Part shown: one piece after another, positions 47,864-63,019 of the stretch
Position numbering within the stretch: the first letter of the stretch is position 1
How the letters are laid out: every line of letters starts with the position of its first letter
Origin: Phaffia rhodozyma
Taxonomy: Eukaryota; Basidiomycota; Tremellomycetes; Cystofilobasidiales; Mrakiaceae
Reading direction: 5' to 3'
Length of the DNA: 64,000 nucleotides
NCBI GenBank assembly: GCA_014706385.1
Contig: JACGZH010000007.1
Coordinates: 379,501-443,500 of the forward strand
Program-made: the position numbers and the translations under genes
Notes under the pieces: model-generated
Database searches by the model: none
What the model saw: the letters and a program-made list of their open reading frames with translations, nothing else
Told to the model about the DNA's origin: nothing

Positions 47864-49563
47864 TTACGCATCACTCCCTTGTCTAGGTCTCTTCGCCCTG
47901 ACCACTGAAGGAACGACGCAGAGCTTGCTTTCTTCCACCTTTCGAGACTCCTGGTAAACATTAACAAATGAACAGGAAACATCGTAAGACGTCAGTGTCT
48001 CTTGAGATACCTTCTGTACAGTACAAGCTTACGTACGCTAGGCATCGGCTCGATTCCGAGTCCCTCTTCCCACTCAGCTCTTTCTTCGGCATTCATATCC
48101 GGAGTAAGCTGATCGATGACTCTGTGCCCGACACGGCCACACAATGAACGAAAGTCAATCCAAACTCAAGAGATTGATATCACGATTCAAGTCAGGAAAC
48201 GGAAAGTCGGAGCGAACTAACGCTTTGTAGATCTTTCTTCTTTGAACCCACTGAGCACGCTCCTTCTTCCACACGAGTTCCGCCTGCTCTAGTTTCTCAG
48301 CTGAGATTGGGGGGGCGCCAGACTCGAGAGACCTTAGATTAGATAATTGGATAGCGTTCTGGACATACCAACAGAGACAAACGGGAGACCACATGGTCAG
48401 CAACGAACAAACATAGGCTACAGCGAGTAGCGCGGTGTTTGATGTACAAAGTCATTGAGCATACCTCTGCTTCAAGACTGGCAATCAAGCCAGGCAGGTC
48501 AACCGTTCGAGGCGACTCGGTCAATGTATTAAGCTCTAATCCGTCCAGATCATGTACACACCCACACGTGTAACGAGAACGAAACACCCGACACATATAG
48601 CCGTTCTTGAGTACAAGAACGTCTTGCAGGAACACATGGGTACAGAGCAAAGTTCGAGACGCACCTTCCGTCAACTTCTTCACTGTCGATCGCGCGGCTT
48701 CTATAACAGGATCCAAGGCGCTGATCTCTGCTTGAAGAGTAGAAATCGCCTCAGGGGTTGTCTCGGGAAGAGAGTCCTAATGATAAATGGGTATATGCGT
48801 CAGACATAGAGAGCGCATGTAACCATGATCGTGCAAGGATGGCAAAAATGAGATACTTGGTCTATAACAAAGATCGTTTGTTTTCCTGAACGTTCATTCC
48901 ATCAACCAACAAGAGTTCACATATAGTCAGCTCAGGAGCGTTAGATGATTCATCTATCCAAGGAAGTTTGAAATAGAGCAGACCATATTCTTTCTTATGG
49001 AGAAGACCTTTGTCGCTCAGCGAGAGTAGCGCTTTCTGAGCGGCCGCTTTCGATACCGCTTGCTTCAAGTTGGCCGATATATCGGCTACAAGTTTAGTGC
49101 AGCAAGAACAAATTTCGAGACGTGTCAGTGTCTACAAAGTAAACGATGCTGTTCATAAGGGTCGTGATGTCTTGGGAGACGTTACGCACTCGCCGCGTAT
49201 GGTCTGTTGACCTATGGAACCGGTCTCAGGGATTAGTCAAAAGCATCTTGAAAGGAATCAAGAAAACGAAGTTGGTGATGTACCTGTCTCATGTAGTCGA
49301 GCACCATCTGTATAAGAAGAACCATGAGAGTTGCATCAGTAACAAAAGAGTAACAAGAAAAAAAAACCACTAGGACAGAGGCTTCAACCTTCTCAGCTAT
49401 TCAGGTCATGTTCACAAGATAATCCAGAAGACTTGTCAGTGTGCCATCGATATAAAAAGGAGATATCAATGGCTCAAGTCGACAAGGAACAAGCGAAACA
49501 GAGTAGAAACTGACCGTCGTCTCCCTTGGCTGATACTATCTTTTCCTTAGGTTTAGGTGCCAT
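47864..49563 (-). CDS. HOP2: Homologous-pairing protein HOP2 (PSMC3IP/TBPIP)
   Basis: Hop2 works with Mnd1 to help Dmc1/Rad51 pair homologous chromosomes in meiosis. The gene is cut into many very small exons (for example 24 bases encoding MVLDYMRQ). The winged-helix domain reads MVLDYMRQVNRPYAATDISA, then NLKQAVSKAAAQKALLSLSD and KGLLHKKEYG. A coiled-coil part follows (TLQAEISALDPVIEAARSTV; GLIASLEAEV), then KLEQAELVWKKERAQWVQRR and KIYKALV, which matches the conserved Lys/Trp-rich block before the last helix of Hop2. The end has VIDQLTPDMNAEERAEWEEG and a basic tail. The exact joins in the coiled-coil part are approximate. It ends 152 bases from the convergent HMG-box gene. Confidence 0.75.
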
Positions 49564-49970
49564 TACTAAAAACAATTTAGAGAATGGAATCGATGAGAAC
49601 AGTAAGAGAGGTGATAGTGAAAGGCGAGGAGATATGAAGAGACCAGCTGAAAGCCTCATATATGAGCAATGTGCTTCTTGACAGCATATTGTGTGACAGC
49701 ATACTGTTTGTCTGAGAAACAGCCTGGCCGTTCATGACAGGCAGATCGATGGCCAGATCGATAGATAATCCAGCAGATCCCGGTCCTTCGTCAGTTGGTC
49801 AAACAACGATACAGTCTGAATCAAGTCGTCATTAAAGCCGAGCAAACAGCATTCCATCTCGTTTCATCTCGCCTTGCTGCTCTAGCATGAAACACAAGAA
49901 AACAATAAGAACACAACATGATCAACATACAACCGTTTCCTGCCTTCTGACGTATTCGTACACCTTCCAT
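49564..49970. other. Intergenic region NDUFB8 to HOP2
   Basis: This region is upstream of HOP2 and downstream of NDUFB8, both on the minus strand. I see no coding or repeat signal. Confidence 0.4.
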
Positions 49971-51049
49971 CTACTCGTCTCGGTCGCCGTACTTCCTAGG
50001 CTCTACAACCTTAGGACCCAAGTAGTATTCTCTCTGAGAGCCTTCGAAAACGTCGGCCTCATCAATTCCTCGGTAAACGTTGTATCGGTTCCTCTTGTGC
50101 CCTCCGTTGGCAGACAGAAGTCCGTCCTGTAGGTCAACGAAGAAGAGTATGATACAGTTAGTTTGCTGATCCTTCAATCTAATCTAAGAACACAGCTACG
50201 ATGGAATTTACATGTGGAAACTCTCGGGCCACCATGGGAGGGTATTCGAAAGTAGCCCAGGCATACTGGTAGTAAAGATAGAGGAAACCAAAGAACCCCG
50301 CGAACTGTAGATCAAAGTACAGTCAATCAGCAACATCAAATCTAGTATGGTCTGAAAAGGAAGAAGACTCACAGTATAGATGGCGAATCGGGGACTCTGA
50401 TGAGGGTTAACCTCTGGAGACCAAACGTTTAGAACTTCATCCTCCTCTTGAAGCTATTCAATGTATTTGTGAGGGATTTGAAGAGAGATAGGTCAGAAGA
50501 ATTTCTATTGACAAATGTAGAGATGTTCTATATATTCGAACACTGTTATCAACCACATACAAATTCTCCAAAGTTTCGTCGCTCCTGAGGATCCCACCAT
50601 CCAGCTCGAGGATCTCTGACTACATGCATCCGATGTATTTCCATTCATGTTCTCAGTGAAGGAATGGCACTATATGCGACGATTAAAGACAAGGGTAACT
50701 GTGTAAGACATACGCTGGGTATATTCAGTGGGCAGCTCTGGATAACCGAACAGTTGCGGATCTGGTTCTTTTCCGCTAAAAGGATTCATTTTCAACAAGA
50801 CAGAACCAGAGGTCAGACGTGATCCGGACGAAACAAGGCAGATACAACCAACACAAAATAGAATTCGGATACAGCCAACATATAGAGGCCAAAGCTTAGA
50901 TCTCACTTGGGAACGACTGGCCCCTTGCCTACGTAATCCCCAAGAGGGTTTAGCGGAGCGTAGTTGCTACCAACGTATCGTTTCTGAGAGTTTAGAAGGC
51001 CGGCTGGGATCCTAATAGAGGAAGCTCGAAGAGCTCGAAATGGAAGCAT
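49971..51049 (-). CDS. NADH:ubiquinone oxidoreductase subunit NDUFB8 (ASHI)
   Basis: This is a complex I membrane-arm accessory subunit. The first exon (51049-50907) begins MLPFRALRASSIRIPAGLLN with a presequence character. Following exons encode GKEPDPQLFGYPELPTEYTQ, then LRDPRAGWWDPQERRNFGE, LQEEDEVLNVWSPEV, a transmembrane segment (FAGFFGFLYLYYQYAWATFE) and a soluble tail ending EPRKYGDRDE. The YPxLPxExTQxRDPxxxWWDxQxRRNFGE pattern is diagnostic for NDUFB8. The gene is divided into at least six exons. It is divergent from the SelO gene with 299 bases between the starts. Confidence 0.85.
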
Positions 51050-51348
51050 GACTACCGAATCAGCAGGGTTTCAATGGAAGATGGTGCGATGGTTGAAGCA
51101 CACGGAGGTGGGTTCTGATTGAAGGGCCCCTCTAGCAACTTGCTGCGCTTTACCGCATCTGATATATGATTATTGATATATTCACAAATTTGGTTAAGTA
51201 CAGTCGGTGTTTTTACACATGGTGTTTGCGATCGGACTTCACCTTGTATCAATCCTAGATCCCCAATGATGACATCAACGACGACGACGACGACCAGCAC
51301 TAGTTCTATCAACGTCCTCATAATCCAATTCCGTCTTGTCCTGTACGA

Positions 51349-54149
<2,801 letters not shown>

Positions 54150-54479
54150 ATTAGTTTTTCGCCACTGTTTTTTATCTCTCGAATACTGTCATTCTTCTCT
54201 CTCTCTCGTTTCACTTGGTCACTTTGCACAATTTACTCATGTATCTGTACAACCAATGCCAAAAATGACGATAAACAAACCTGATGTGCAGTTGAAGAGC
54301 AGGACAAATACATGGCTTATTTCACCGAGAGACTCGTCGGTGTAGTTTTCGTAATTTGTCATTCATATAGTGCGTCGGGTTCAACCGGCGCTATATCAGC
54401 CGGGATTCTCTAACAGCCATCCATCCATTTTTCCATCCTGATATCTTAAGCCGAGCTGCTTGGACACCTCTTGTCTCCG
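54150..54479. other. Intergenic region SelO to Zn2Cys6 factor
   Basis: This is the 3' flank of SelO and the upstream region of the transcription factor, with CT-rich patches. No gene is seen. Confidence 0.4.
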
Positions 54480-57400
54480 ATGGCATCCATGGCCTCGTCT
54501 TCATCTTCCTCCTCATCGTCATCTTCGTTCTCCTGTCGGGTAGATAGGGCGAACTTGGGTTTATCGACTCCTCAGGTAAACTCGGTCGTGCTGGCGACGG
54601 CCGCTGAAACAGTTGATTCCAAGAATAAGAAAATCGCCCGAAGCAGAGAAGGCTGCTATGGCTGTAGGGCCCGAAAGAAGAAATGCGACTTGGAGAAGCC
54701 TATCTGTCTGTCTTGGTGTGTCTTAATATGTTGTTTCCTTCATCGGATTAAATCTCTCTCCTTTCAGGAGAAGCCTCCAAGATAATCGTAGGGATAAAGA
54801 GAATGTATGTCTGACATTCTCTACGATACTGTTCTCGGTCGCCTTATCTATCAAACGATGCATTCAGTCAACGCTTGAAACAGGCCTGCCAGTACCCTCC
54901 TCAAACGTTAGATCCAGAAACTGGTCAATGGGTCACTGTCAAATTACCCAATCGAAAATTGAACGAACGAAAGCCTAGGAAGCCTAATTGGGCGCCTGGT
55001 GTATCTCTCAAAGCCTCTACTTCTCCCGTTGCATCCGATGACGTGAATACAGTTGGCTCTCAGCCTGTTGATGGTACCGAGACGATAAGCAGAACTTTTG
55101 CAAATGGTCATGAGAAACCTGCTGGATGGACGAATGGCGGCGCATCCGAATATGTTCATCAAAACCAGACGAGCAGGAAGAAAGGAAAGGAGAAGGAAAA
55201 CTCGATTAACATTCCGGTGGACCCCCAATGGCAATCCGGTACAACCGATGGTCAGTTAGAGTTTCCTAAATATACAGCTTCAGTCGTAGAAAACTGAAAA
55301 AGATCGAGTCTATTCTTATGCTTCGTGTCGTTTGTGATTACTGATCGCAGAGTCAATCCTTGACGGAACTTCATCGTTCTTTCCTTTGCCTTACGCAGAT
55401 CAGCCAGGCATCATCCGAGGATCAGCTGGATATGCTATTGATTCTTCCAGCGATAGTCGACAAGCCAGCTTTCTTCCAACCTATGGACCTTCACCGCCGC
55501 TAACGTTTCTATCACCAATTGTCCAGCCACTTGATGATTCGATAGATGTTCAGACATCCAATCAATGCAACTCTCAACCAATCACTCAGACTTCCGAATC
55601 ATCTCGGTCCCCTTATTATCCTCATTCCGGGATTCACTCTCAAACGCATCTTTCTCATGGTTCCCAAATTCCAATCCAGACACAAGCTTACCCACCTTTA
55701 CAAGATCAAGGCGTCATTCAATCGACTCAGCCTTTCGATTTTTTAAATGGCCTCTTCTCTCCTCCTAGTTCTTATCTACCGAACATGTCTCCAGGACTAT
55801 CTCCAGCAACACTGGCTTGGGTAGAAACCCTGGATCACTCTTTCGGGTCTACGTCTCCTCCTAGGGCTTTCATTGAAGACCTTTCAACAACAAACCAAAC
55901 TGGCGAAAAGCGTCCGAGGAGCGAAAACGATGACAGAAGGGAGTGGAGGAAGAGAATGAAGCTAATGAAGAACTCAATCGAAATTGGGTCTTCATTGTTG
56001 GGTATACGTTTTCCTGAGCTACCTTCTGTAAGACCGGCGTCAATCTTTTTCGCGCGTTTGCTGTATGTAGCTGCACATCTATACTCATGACTTACTGACT
56101 CGATAATCTGATTGTCATATCCTATAGATTGTCGCCAAGGAGGCGCATATCTTGTTTGACTACTTTATGCATAAACTAGCACCTGTGGTATCCGTTCTTC
56201 CACCTGAAGGCATGCAACGCTATTTTCCCCGAGGAGAAGGGAATGGATTCGATTTGGTCAACGTGTTTTTGCCAATCGCGTATGAATCGGAGCTAGTTGT
56301 ACGTCTTTTCGTGTCTTTTGATAAAGGGGGGGGGGGGGGGGCTTTGTGTTCGTTCAAGCTTTGCGAATAGTAATTAACCTTCGATGTGCTGCGGTCGATT
56401 TTGATAGCATCTAAGTCTGATCGCCTGGAGTGCAACCCATTTGAGCACTACAGGCCATCCATGGCAGTTCATTGCTAACGAAACCACGAGAGAGGTATGC
56501 GCGCATGTGGAACGCGCTCTCAAGGCAAGAAGTTTGAAACCTAAACAGTCCGCAAAAGACAGTCAGGCACTGGGTAAGGAGGACGAGACTCTTCTCGCAT
56601 GTTTGGTTATCCTTTGTGGAATCGAGGTGTGTTGTCTCTCGTTCATGTTCCACCATGACTTTCTCTCCTTAACTTGAGCTTTTGTATCGTTGGCGCCGTT
56701 CAACAGATCTGTAGGGGATCGAAATCGACTTGGGCAACTCCGTTGAAGCTAGCTCGAAAGGTCGTCGAGCAGCTGGATGAGCCAGGAATGATATCTCGTC
56801 TAGATGGGCCAGGAAAATGGTTAATGCAAAACTATGTCTATCACGAGTTTATGGTTCGCTATATCTGGTCCTTCGTTTCTGGTTTATGTGTGTATTTGAA
56901 TGCTGACCCATCGTATGTCTGGATTGAGTTGCACAGTCAAGCGCGTTCTGTTTGGAAGGTCCATGCTTCGATTCAGGAGCGTATGCGGAGATTTTAGGCG
57001 GGAAACTCAATACATATATGGGATCTTCCATGCCAGTTTTTGAGGCAAGGCTCCATTCTACCCTTTATGCCTATCTCTTTCTTTCTCCGCGATCCAACTA
57101 ACGGAGATGTTGATTGGAATAATAGATCATCGGCGAGATATCTCGTTTGGCTGTTTACCGATCGACCTTTGACCTCCCGCCATCATTCCCCTTGCGAAAC
57201 AATCCAGCGGCTCGGCTGAGAGATCTGTCATACCAGGCTTCAAGGTTGGAGGTTTCGTTAGATGAGTGCAAGCCTCTTCACAAGGCCGACGATAAATATC
57301 TAGACGATGCGTTCAAATGCTATGTCTTAGCTGCGAAGCTGTATTTGAAGCAAGTTGTCTGGAGAAAGTAAGTCTCTATGTTTCACCTACCATTTCGTGT

Positions 57401-57903
57401 AACCTTGGTTTTGTCTCAAACTGACAACCGATCGGCGCCTGTTCTTTCTATCAAATAAAAACAACCACAATGTCATAGCAACGCTCAATCGCTAACTAAC
57501 CAGGTTCTTGTAGCTGATCTGTTGGAGGCTATTCGACTGGTCAAGGGTACACCAGCAGAGAGTGGACTTTTGTTTCCGTGTACGGTGACGGGGATTGATT
57601 GCCTTTCTAGTGAGGACCGGGAGAACATAGTGGTTCATTTTGATGATTTGCTCGTCAAGTTCGTAACTCGTTTCTTTGCATTCTGTGCCTTCTTTTGGTC
57701 TTAATGTATGCTGATGACCGCTGACGGTGTGAAACTTGTGCTACATCTATCTTTTCCCTTGATCGTTCAGTTGCAGAATCGATAATATCCGGAACGCGTT
57801 CGAGTTGGTCGAAGAGATTTGGGAGCGAAACGACCACGGTAGAATTTGGATAAACTGGGCCGAGTTATCGAGGGAAAAGGGATGGAACATCTCTTTTGCT
57901 TGA
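54480..57903 (+). CDS. Zn2Cys6 fungal transcription factor
   Basis: This is a nuclear DNA-binding regulator. The front is a Ser run (MASMASSSSSS...). The binuclear cluster is split by an intron: CYGCRARKKKCDLEKPICLS in the first exon continues as CQRLKQAC in the next, giving the six-Cys pattern CX2CX6CX6CX2CX6C. A basic linker (NRKLNERKPRKPNW) and a long Ser/Pro/Gln-rich region follow. The C-terminal half is the helical Fungal_trans_2-type domain: KEAHILFDYFMHKLAPVV, HLSLIAWSATHLSTTGHPWQ, ETLLACLVILCGIE, and ending WINWAELSREKGWNISFA. Targets cannot be told from the window. One intron carries a run of 16 G at 56326-56341. Confidence 0.85.
56326..56341. repeat. Homopolymer of 16 G
   Basis: This uninterrupted G run lies inside an intron of the Zn2Cys6 factor. 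It is the longest G homopolymer in the window and could fold into a G-quadruplex or be a site of length variation or sequencing error. Confidence 0.85.
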
Positions 57904-58032
57904 TCGACTTTATCGTCCCACCCTAGAGATCTTTATAATTCTTCTTTCCCTATATATAGTTTTGTCCTATACCTATACAGGTGTTCTGGTTTGTATTTCG
58001 GTTTTTTTTAATAATCAAATGATATGTACAAT

Positions 58033-58049
58033 AACAACAACAACAACAA
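58033..58049. repeat. AAC trinucleotide repeat
   Basis: About five AAC units lie in the short space between the convergent transcription factor and EME1-like genes. Confidence 0.8.
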
Positions 58050-58057
58050 GACACGGG

Positions 58058-59720
58058 CTAAGCTACCTGAACTTTGGACTTGGGAGCATCTATGATGCTA
58101 TTCGGGTCTTCCGTCGTCAAAGCACGACGAATCAACGCTGCTTTTTCGCTTGGAAACTTTGGTGTTAAAAACGAGAAGAAGAGTCGATCGGCAAGAAGGA
58201 TCAGCGGACGATGATAAGGAAAGTATGACAGAAACGACCGAAACCCCAAGGGAACCAAAAGATGTACCTTTGGGACCTCGAACCCTGCTTCTGTCGACAA
58301 CGCCTCCATCAAAACTCTTAGAGTTGGGTAAGCTGATGTGATGGCCTTGACGTTGGCTGCTGATATGGATGGAATTTGCTGCAACATAAGAGAATATGCC
58401 TTTTCTTGACTCTTCCCTTTCGGGACGACCAGGTCCGGATCGGTATGTATGAAGGACTGCCGTTCGTTGTCTCTAATATCGATAAGGATCGTTGAAGCGC
58501 GAATAAAAGCGAGGTAAGGTTTGAGAGATATCAGAGTATCAAGAGTACAAATAGATGGGTACTGACACTTGGACTTTTCTAGCGAAATCACCCAGCATGG
58601 ACCAGATGAGATCATAAGCATCTTTGGGGTTCATAGCTGCATCGAATGAAGGAATAGATTCATATCAGTCAAATAAATACGTCAGGAATAGAATCGATAT
58701 CGAAAGAAGTTGCTGCCCTCTTGGACTGACCCTCGCTGATGAGACAACCCTCTTGGATGGAAGTTTTGAGGATTTCGGTTTCCAAGTCCATCGCCTCGGC
58801 GATTTGGTTGTCCGCCTTCATCTTCAGCTTGGCCGGTCCCCATCCGACCAAGCATATCACCACTATGGGCTGGCCGTTAGAAGAATCTAATTGTTTATCG
58901 GAAAGTGAGCTATCAGACTCAACCAAATCCCGCTGGTTGATCCAGTGAGCCTTGAGCTCTTCGACAGCCTTCTGTAGACACCGCTTGTCTTTGTTCAGAC
59001 CGTTGATGAGATCAGAAGCAGTGACCACACCAATCACAAATTTATCCATCCGATGATAGAGATCGTCTGGAGGAGACAGAGGAACCCAGCACTTTGATTC
59101 AACACTCCAGAGTTTGTTGATTCTGCGAGTGGCCGTCAAGGAGAGGTTGAGGATAGAATCAGAGTACTTCTTGGTCAATGAAGACGAGAGCTGTAGAGGA
59201 GAAAGCGCGGAAGAGTTGGTCTCAATCTGGTGCGAAAGGGTTTCAACCAATGCATCTCGGTCAAAGTTGGAGGATTTGGCGTTGGAAGCATGTTTGGTGA
59301 AGCCAAACGACAATTCATCGACAAACTGGATTTTGGAGTCTTTAATGGGATTGTACAATGTATATAGCTGATAGGAATTGAGCTAACAGGTCATGCGAAA
59401 CAAGATTAAAAATCAGAACTCAACGTTCACAGCCTTATCAGAGATGGCAGAGGAACATTCCTACTCTTGAAACGTCTTTGTCCCCTATCTTATAATATAC
59501 TTTTTTGGAAGCCTGAGACTTGGAACCGACATGTAGCACGGATGATTTGGGGTCTTGAAGCGTGCCGGAAGTCTGTGAAGCAAAAGTGTTAGGACTCATA
59601 TACCAACAAGGACACCTCGACGTCAGAATGACTTACAAGTGTTGATAAAGAAGGAAGTACAGAATACGCCTTCCCTACTAGAGACAGTCGGATGGGTCTT
59701 CCAATGGCCTTGAGGAGCAT
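58058..59720 (-). CDS. EME1-like partner subunit of MUS81-type nuclease, short form with presequence
   Basis: This is probably the non-catalytic partner of a MUS81-type nuclease. Exons 59720-59637, 59572-59465, 59382-58731, 58636-58567, 58472-58268 and 58156-58058 close in phase to 405 residues; usual fungal EME1 is 500-750. The first exon encodes exactly 28 residues starting MLLKAIGRPIRLSLVGKAYS with four basic and no acidic residues, a strong mitochondrial presequence. The XPF-fold part has FVIGVVTASDLINGLNKDKR and PIVVICLVGWG with no ERKxxxD motif, as in EME1. The helix-hairpin-helix part reads AYSLMLQQIPSISAANVKAI followed by TSAYPTLRVLMEAL, close to the EME1 pattern MLxQIPxVSxxxAxAIxxxYPT. 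The family call rests on these motifs and is less certain than for the MUS81-like gene. Confidence 0.6.
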
Positions 59721-61303
59721 CGTATATCAGGAAGATCGATAGGTTGAAAAGGACGAGAGGAATGAATTACTGGCTAAAGACCGATCGGGTGTGGGATTGT
59801 TTGCCAAATAAGCCATCAACCGATTTATCTAACAGTGTTAGGGTTATTCTCGATCATACCATGTATGTTATCACGTCCGCGCTGGACTCGGCCAGGTTGC
59901 TGATCCATCCTGTCTTTAGATCGGAGCGAGATGTCTTGAGCGCCGAGAGTCACGCCCAACACAGACTGTCGAGTACAATGAAGAGACCGGGAAACATTTT
60001 TTTGGATTAACTTGTAAGTTGATCATGAGTTTTTAGAGCTTTTTTTCCTTTCGTTTCCTCGAGTCAAGATGGCATATCGCCGGTGACGGGGCTAGTCACA
60101 CATAGCACAGTGGTGGTATAAAAGGACATGGTCGTAAGTCCATCTCTCAGCAAACCGTATGGGTGACACAGTTGAGAGTGATTTGTGACCGATGCCCTTC
60201 TACTGCGAAGACAGCCGATATGTATCGCTTGTACACCTTTTCTCAGTTTTGAATCTTCAATGTATCTGCGTCAGAATATCGAGTTGATGCGCCAGGCACA
60301 AGAGTAAAATAAGAGGATCATACATGATTTCGAAAGAAATTGAAAGAATCGAACACGACGTTTTAGTTGCACAAACAAGAGTACAGAGAGGCGCATATAG
60401 AGAAGACAGATCCCCAACAATCGACACATACTTTCTGAACAATGTAAAGTCTTCTTTCTTTCATCGCCTTCCATGTCTGTTTCGGTAGACTGTCTCTCGC
60501 TTTCAATGCCCGCTGAAGATCGAGATAAATAAGCGTCAATCTTCGATGCGTACATGCTGACAAAACATCTGGGTGAAATCCCTCTGCTCGATTATGATGG
60601 GAAGTTGTGACAAGTAAGATGAAATGGGGTGTCTCAAGATGTTTTCTGAAAAGGAATGACTCGACTCAGAACACATCTGCCAATACCTAGACTTACCTCT
60701 TAGATGAAACTAAACAAGCGAAATATCAATCTGTTGTCTATTAACTCGAGTTTCAGTCCCAGCTTCGACCTCTTTCTAATGTTGGTTTGTTTCTGTTAGG
60801 TTGATCCGAAGGAGGTGCATGACCAAGTCAGTTGGACCCACCCTTATCAATCCTGATTAGCCGGTCCATTTGACTATAGATCCTCCTAGTGTAATTTTCC
60901 TGGCTCATTAGGGAAATCTGTATTGTGGCCTCTCTTGCCTTGCTTTTTCCAGGCAAGTATTCAGGCCGGTAGCGAGCCCAGTTCCGTCAACTCAGTTAAT
61001 CCCATCCAGGTCAACTCAATCAATCAACCCATCAAAGAACCTTCTCCAAGGTTTGATCTGTGACCTCAAGGTAAAGAGCTCTCCACACCTTGACTACCTC
61101 TATACATGATTGATCAGGAGATGCTGATACTGATCTTGAGTATTGTGCATCTTTGTAACTTTTCTACTGTCTTTTTTTTGTCGCCTCGTCACCACCTTCT
61201 ACTATCCCTCGTTCTTACTCGCCTTTTCAACTTATCTGCATCCAGTCATCGTCTTATTCTCAGCATCTAAATATCTTAGCAGAAACCCCTCATACTACCC
61301 ATC
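59721..61303. other. Large intergenic region
   Basis: This is the longest gene-free stretch (1,583 bases), divergent between the EME1-like gene (-) and uS7m (+). A minus-strand frame at about 60363-60563 reads QRALKARDSLPKQTWKAMKE and has a plausible donor after it, but no join kept a clean frame, so it is not called. The plus strand near 61140-61300 is CT-rich, as expected upstream of uS7m. Confidence 0.4.
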
Positions 61304-62211
61304 ATGTCCTTCATCTGGCAACCTGCTCGCCAGGTGCTTCGTCGCTCTTCCCCTCTTCCTACCACTCTCAAGCAGATCCGTCTGGCATCAACTGATAATG
61401 CTGGCCAAGCCCTCTTCGACTTTCTCGGATCCCGGGACACCCAACGCCAGCCCCTTCCGCCGTTCGCTAAGGAGATCTCTGCCGAGTTGGAGGCGCCTGT
61501 GTCGGTGCCGTCCTCCGAAGATTACGTCCACAAGACGATTCCATACCCAACAAGAAGTATCCCTCAGAAATCGGATCCTCTCTCAGACTTTTTTGTCAAC
61601 TTGATCATGAAGAACGGTCATCGACTTAGAGCTATCATAAGCTTCCATAAAATTCTCGAAGCAATGTCAGTCGGAGCAACCGCTTAGGTCTATTCAGAGT
61701 TCATCTATGCTGACATCGTTATCCTCATCGTTCATGATACTCGCTCGACACGTTTCACGCATCGAATTCTTACTTGCACAGTCATCGACAGACCAAATCT
61801 CCACCTCTCCCTATCTTTAAATCCGCTATCGTCGCTGCTTCACCCTTCATTCGACTAAAATCGATCAAGAAAGGAGCAAAGATCATGATCGTTCCCGTAC
61901 CGATGACCGAGCGTCAGCGAACTCGATGGGGAATCAAGTGGATATTGGCCGCTGCCGACAAGAGATCAGCAATCGACTTTGATAAGCGGGTCGCGATGGA
62001 GTTGCTGGCAGTGCTGGATGGAACGAGTTCAGTACTGAAGCAGGTAGATGAGAGGCACAAAGTTGCCATGATGAACAGGTTTGTTCACATCCCTTATCAA
62101 TTCTATAGGCCGGGTTCTTATTCTGAGGTTGCGATCAGTTATGCTCACTGTGCTCATTCCTTTGTCGACTGCTTCGTCTCTATCAGGTCCAACCTTCCGC
62201 GCAACTTATAA
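61304..62211 (+). CDS. RSM7: Mitochondrial ribosomal protein uS7m (RSM7)
   Basis: This protein of the small subunit of the mitochondrial ribosome binds the 3' domain of 15S rRNA. Exons 61304-61665, 61782-62078 and 62187-62211 close in phase to 227 residues. The start MSFIWQPARQVLRRSSPLPT is a presequence. The core shows VNLIMKNGHRLRAIISFHKI (family: LMxxGKKxxAxxIxxxAL), then SPPLPIFKSAIVAASPFIRL, KSIKKGAKIMIVPVPMTERQ and RTRWGIKWILAAADKR, and the end RHKVAMMNRSNLPRNL. The length is typical for fungi. Confidence 0.88.
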
Positions 62212-63019
62212 AATTCCATATTTGATGAACCTTGCCAAAATCAACCATCTTTTGGGAACATGTCTTACAACTGGATCCACACCTGCTGCTCACTATGTTT
62301 GGTCGTCATAGTTCATCAATCCGAAACAGACGCCTAACGGTCTCGATGCTAGCCATTGTATATGCTTAATAAACGCGCTGAGAAAGAATTCCAATATCCT
62401 CCAAGAGAACAACGACGGTCAACCGCGTCATCTCTCACTGCCATGCTCCTCGCGAACCACCATAAGAGACGATGGGACTGGCAAGGCGATAAAAGAGAAA
62501 GTGCGGAATGTCGAAACCGTCAGGGTGTTGGCCGGTCTGCGACAAAAGGAGAAAGGAAAGATATACAGAAACCCATATGCCTGGAATCTATCTTGATACA
62601 AGTGTTTCTAGTTCCGAAACTTTGACACAACATAATACATCAGTGATCGTCCACCACAAGATGGCGATAGAAAGCGATATAGAACAGCCGCTGTGATAGA
62701 GATTTCATGAAAAGAACATTATTTGATTACTGCGCTTCATTATGGACCGAGCTCATCTAGACTGAGCGATAGACCTTTACCCGTTAAACGCAGCCTACTC
62801 GGTAGGTATTCTTCAATCCTTTTTTGAACCGAGCTGGCTAGACGGGTTCAACCACGTTCAACTCATACATCATCTTGCATTGCTTCCTTTGCTTGTTTAG
62901 TTCTCGTCTGCTTCTTTTGTCGATTCTCATTGCCTCTTCTTCGACATAGGGAGGAAAGGGAACCAACGCAACGTCTGGCCAAACCTTCCCTTATATCTCT
63001 GCTCTTGCATAAGCTCGAC
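62212..63019. other. Intergenic region uS7m to GT90 gene
   Basis: This is the 3' flank of uS7m and the upstream region of the glycosyltransferase, both on the plus strand. I see no coding exon. Confidence 0.4.

Noticed and set aside
60271..60563. Small minus-strand frames resembling a LYR or assembly factor
   Set aside because: The donor and acceptor phases do not join into a frame with a sensible continuation, and the motif is too weak for a call.
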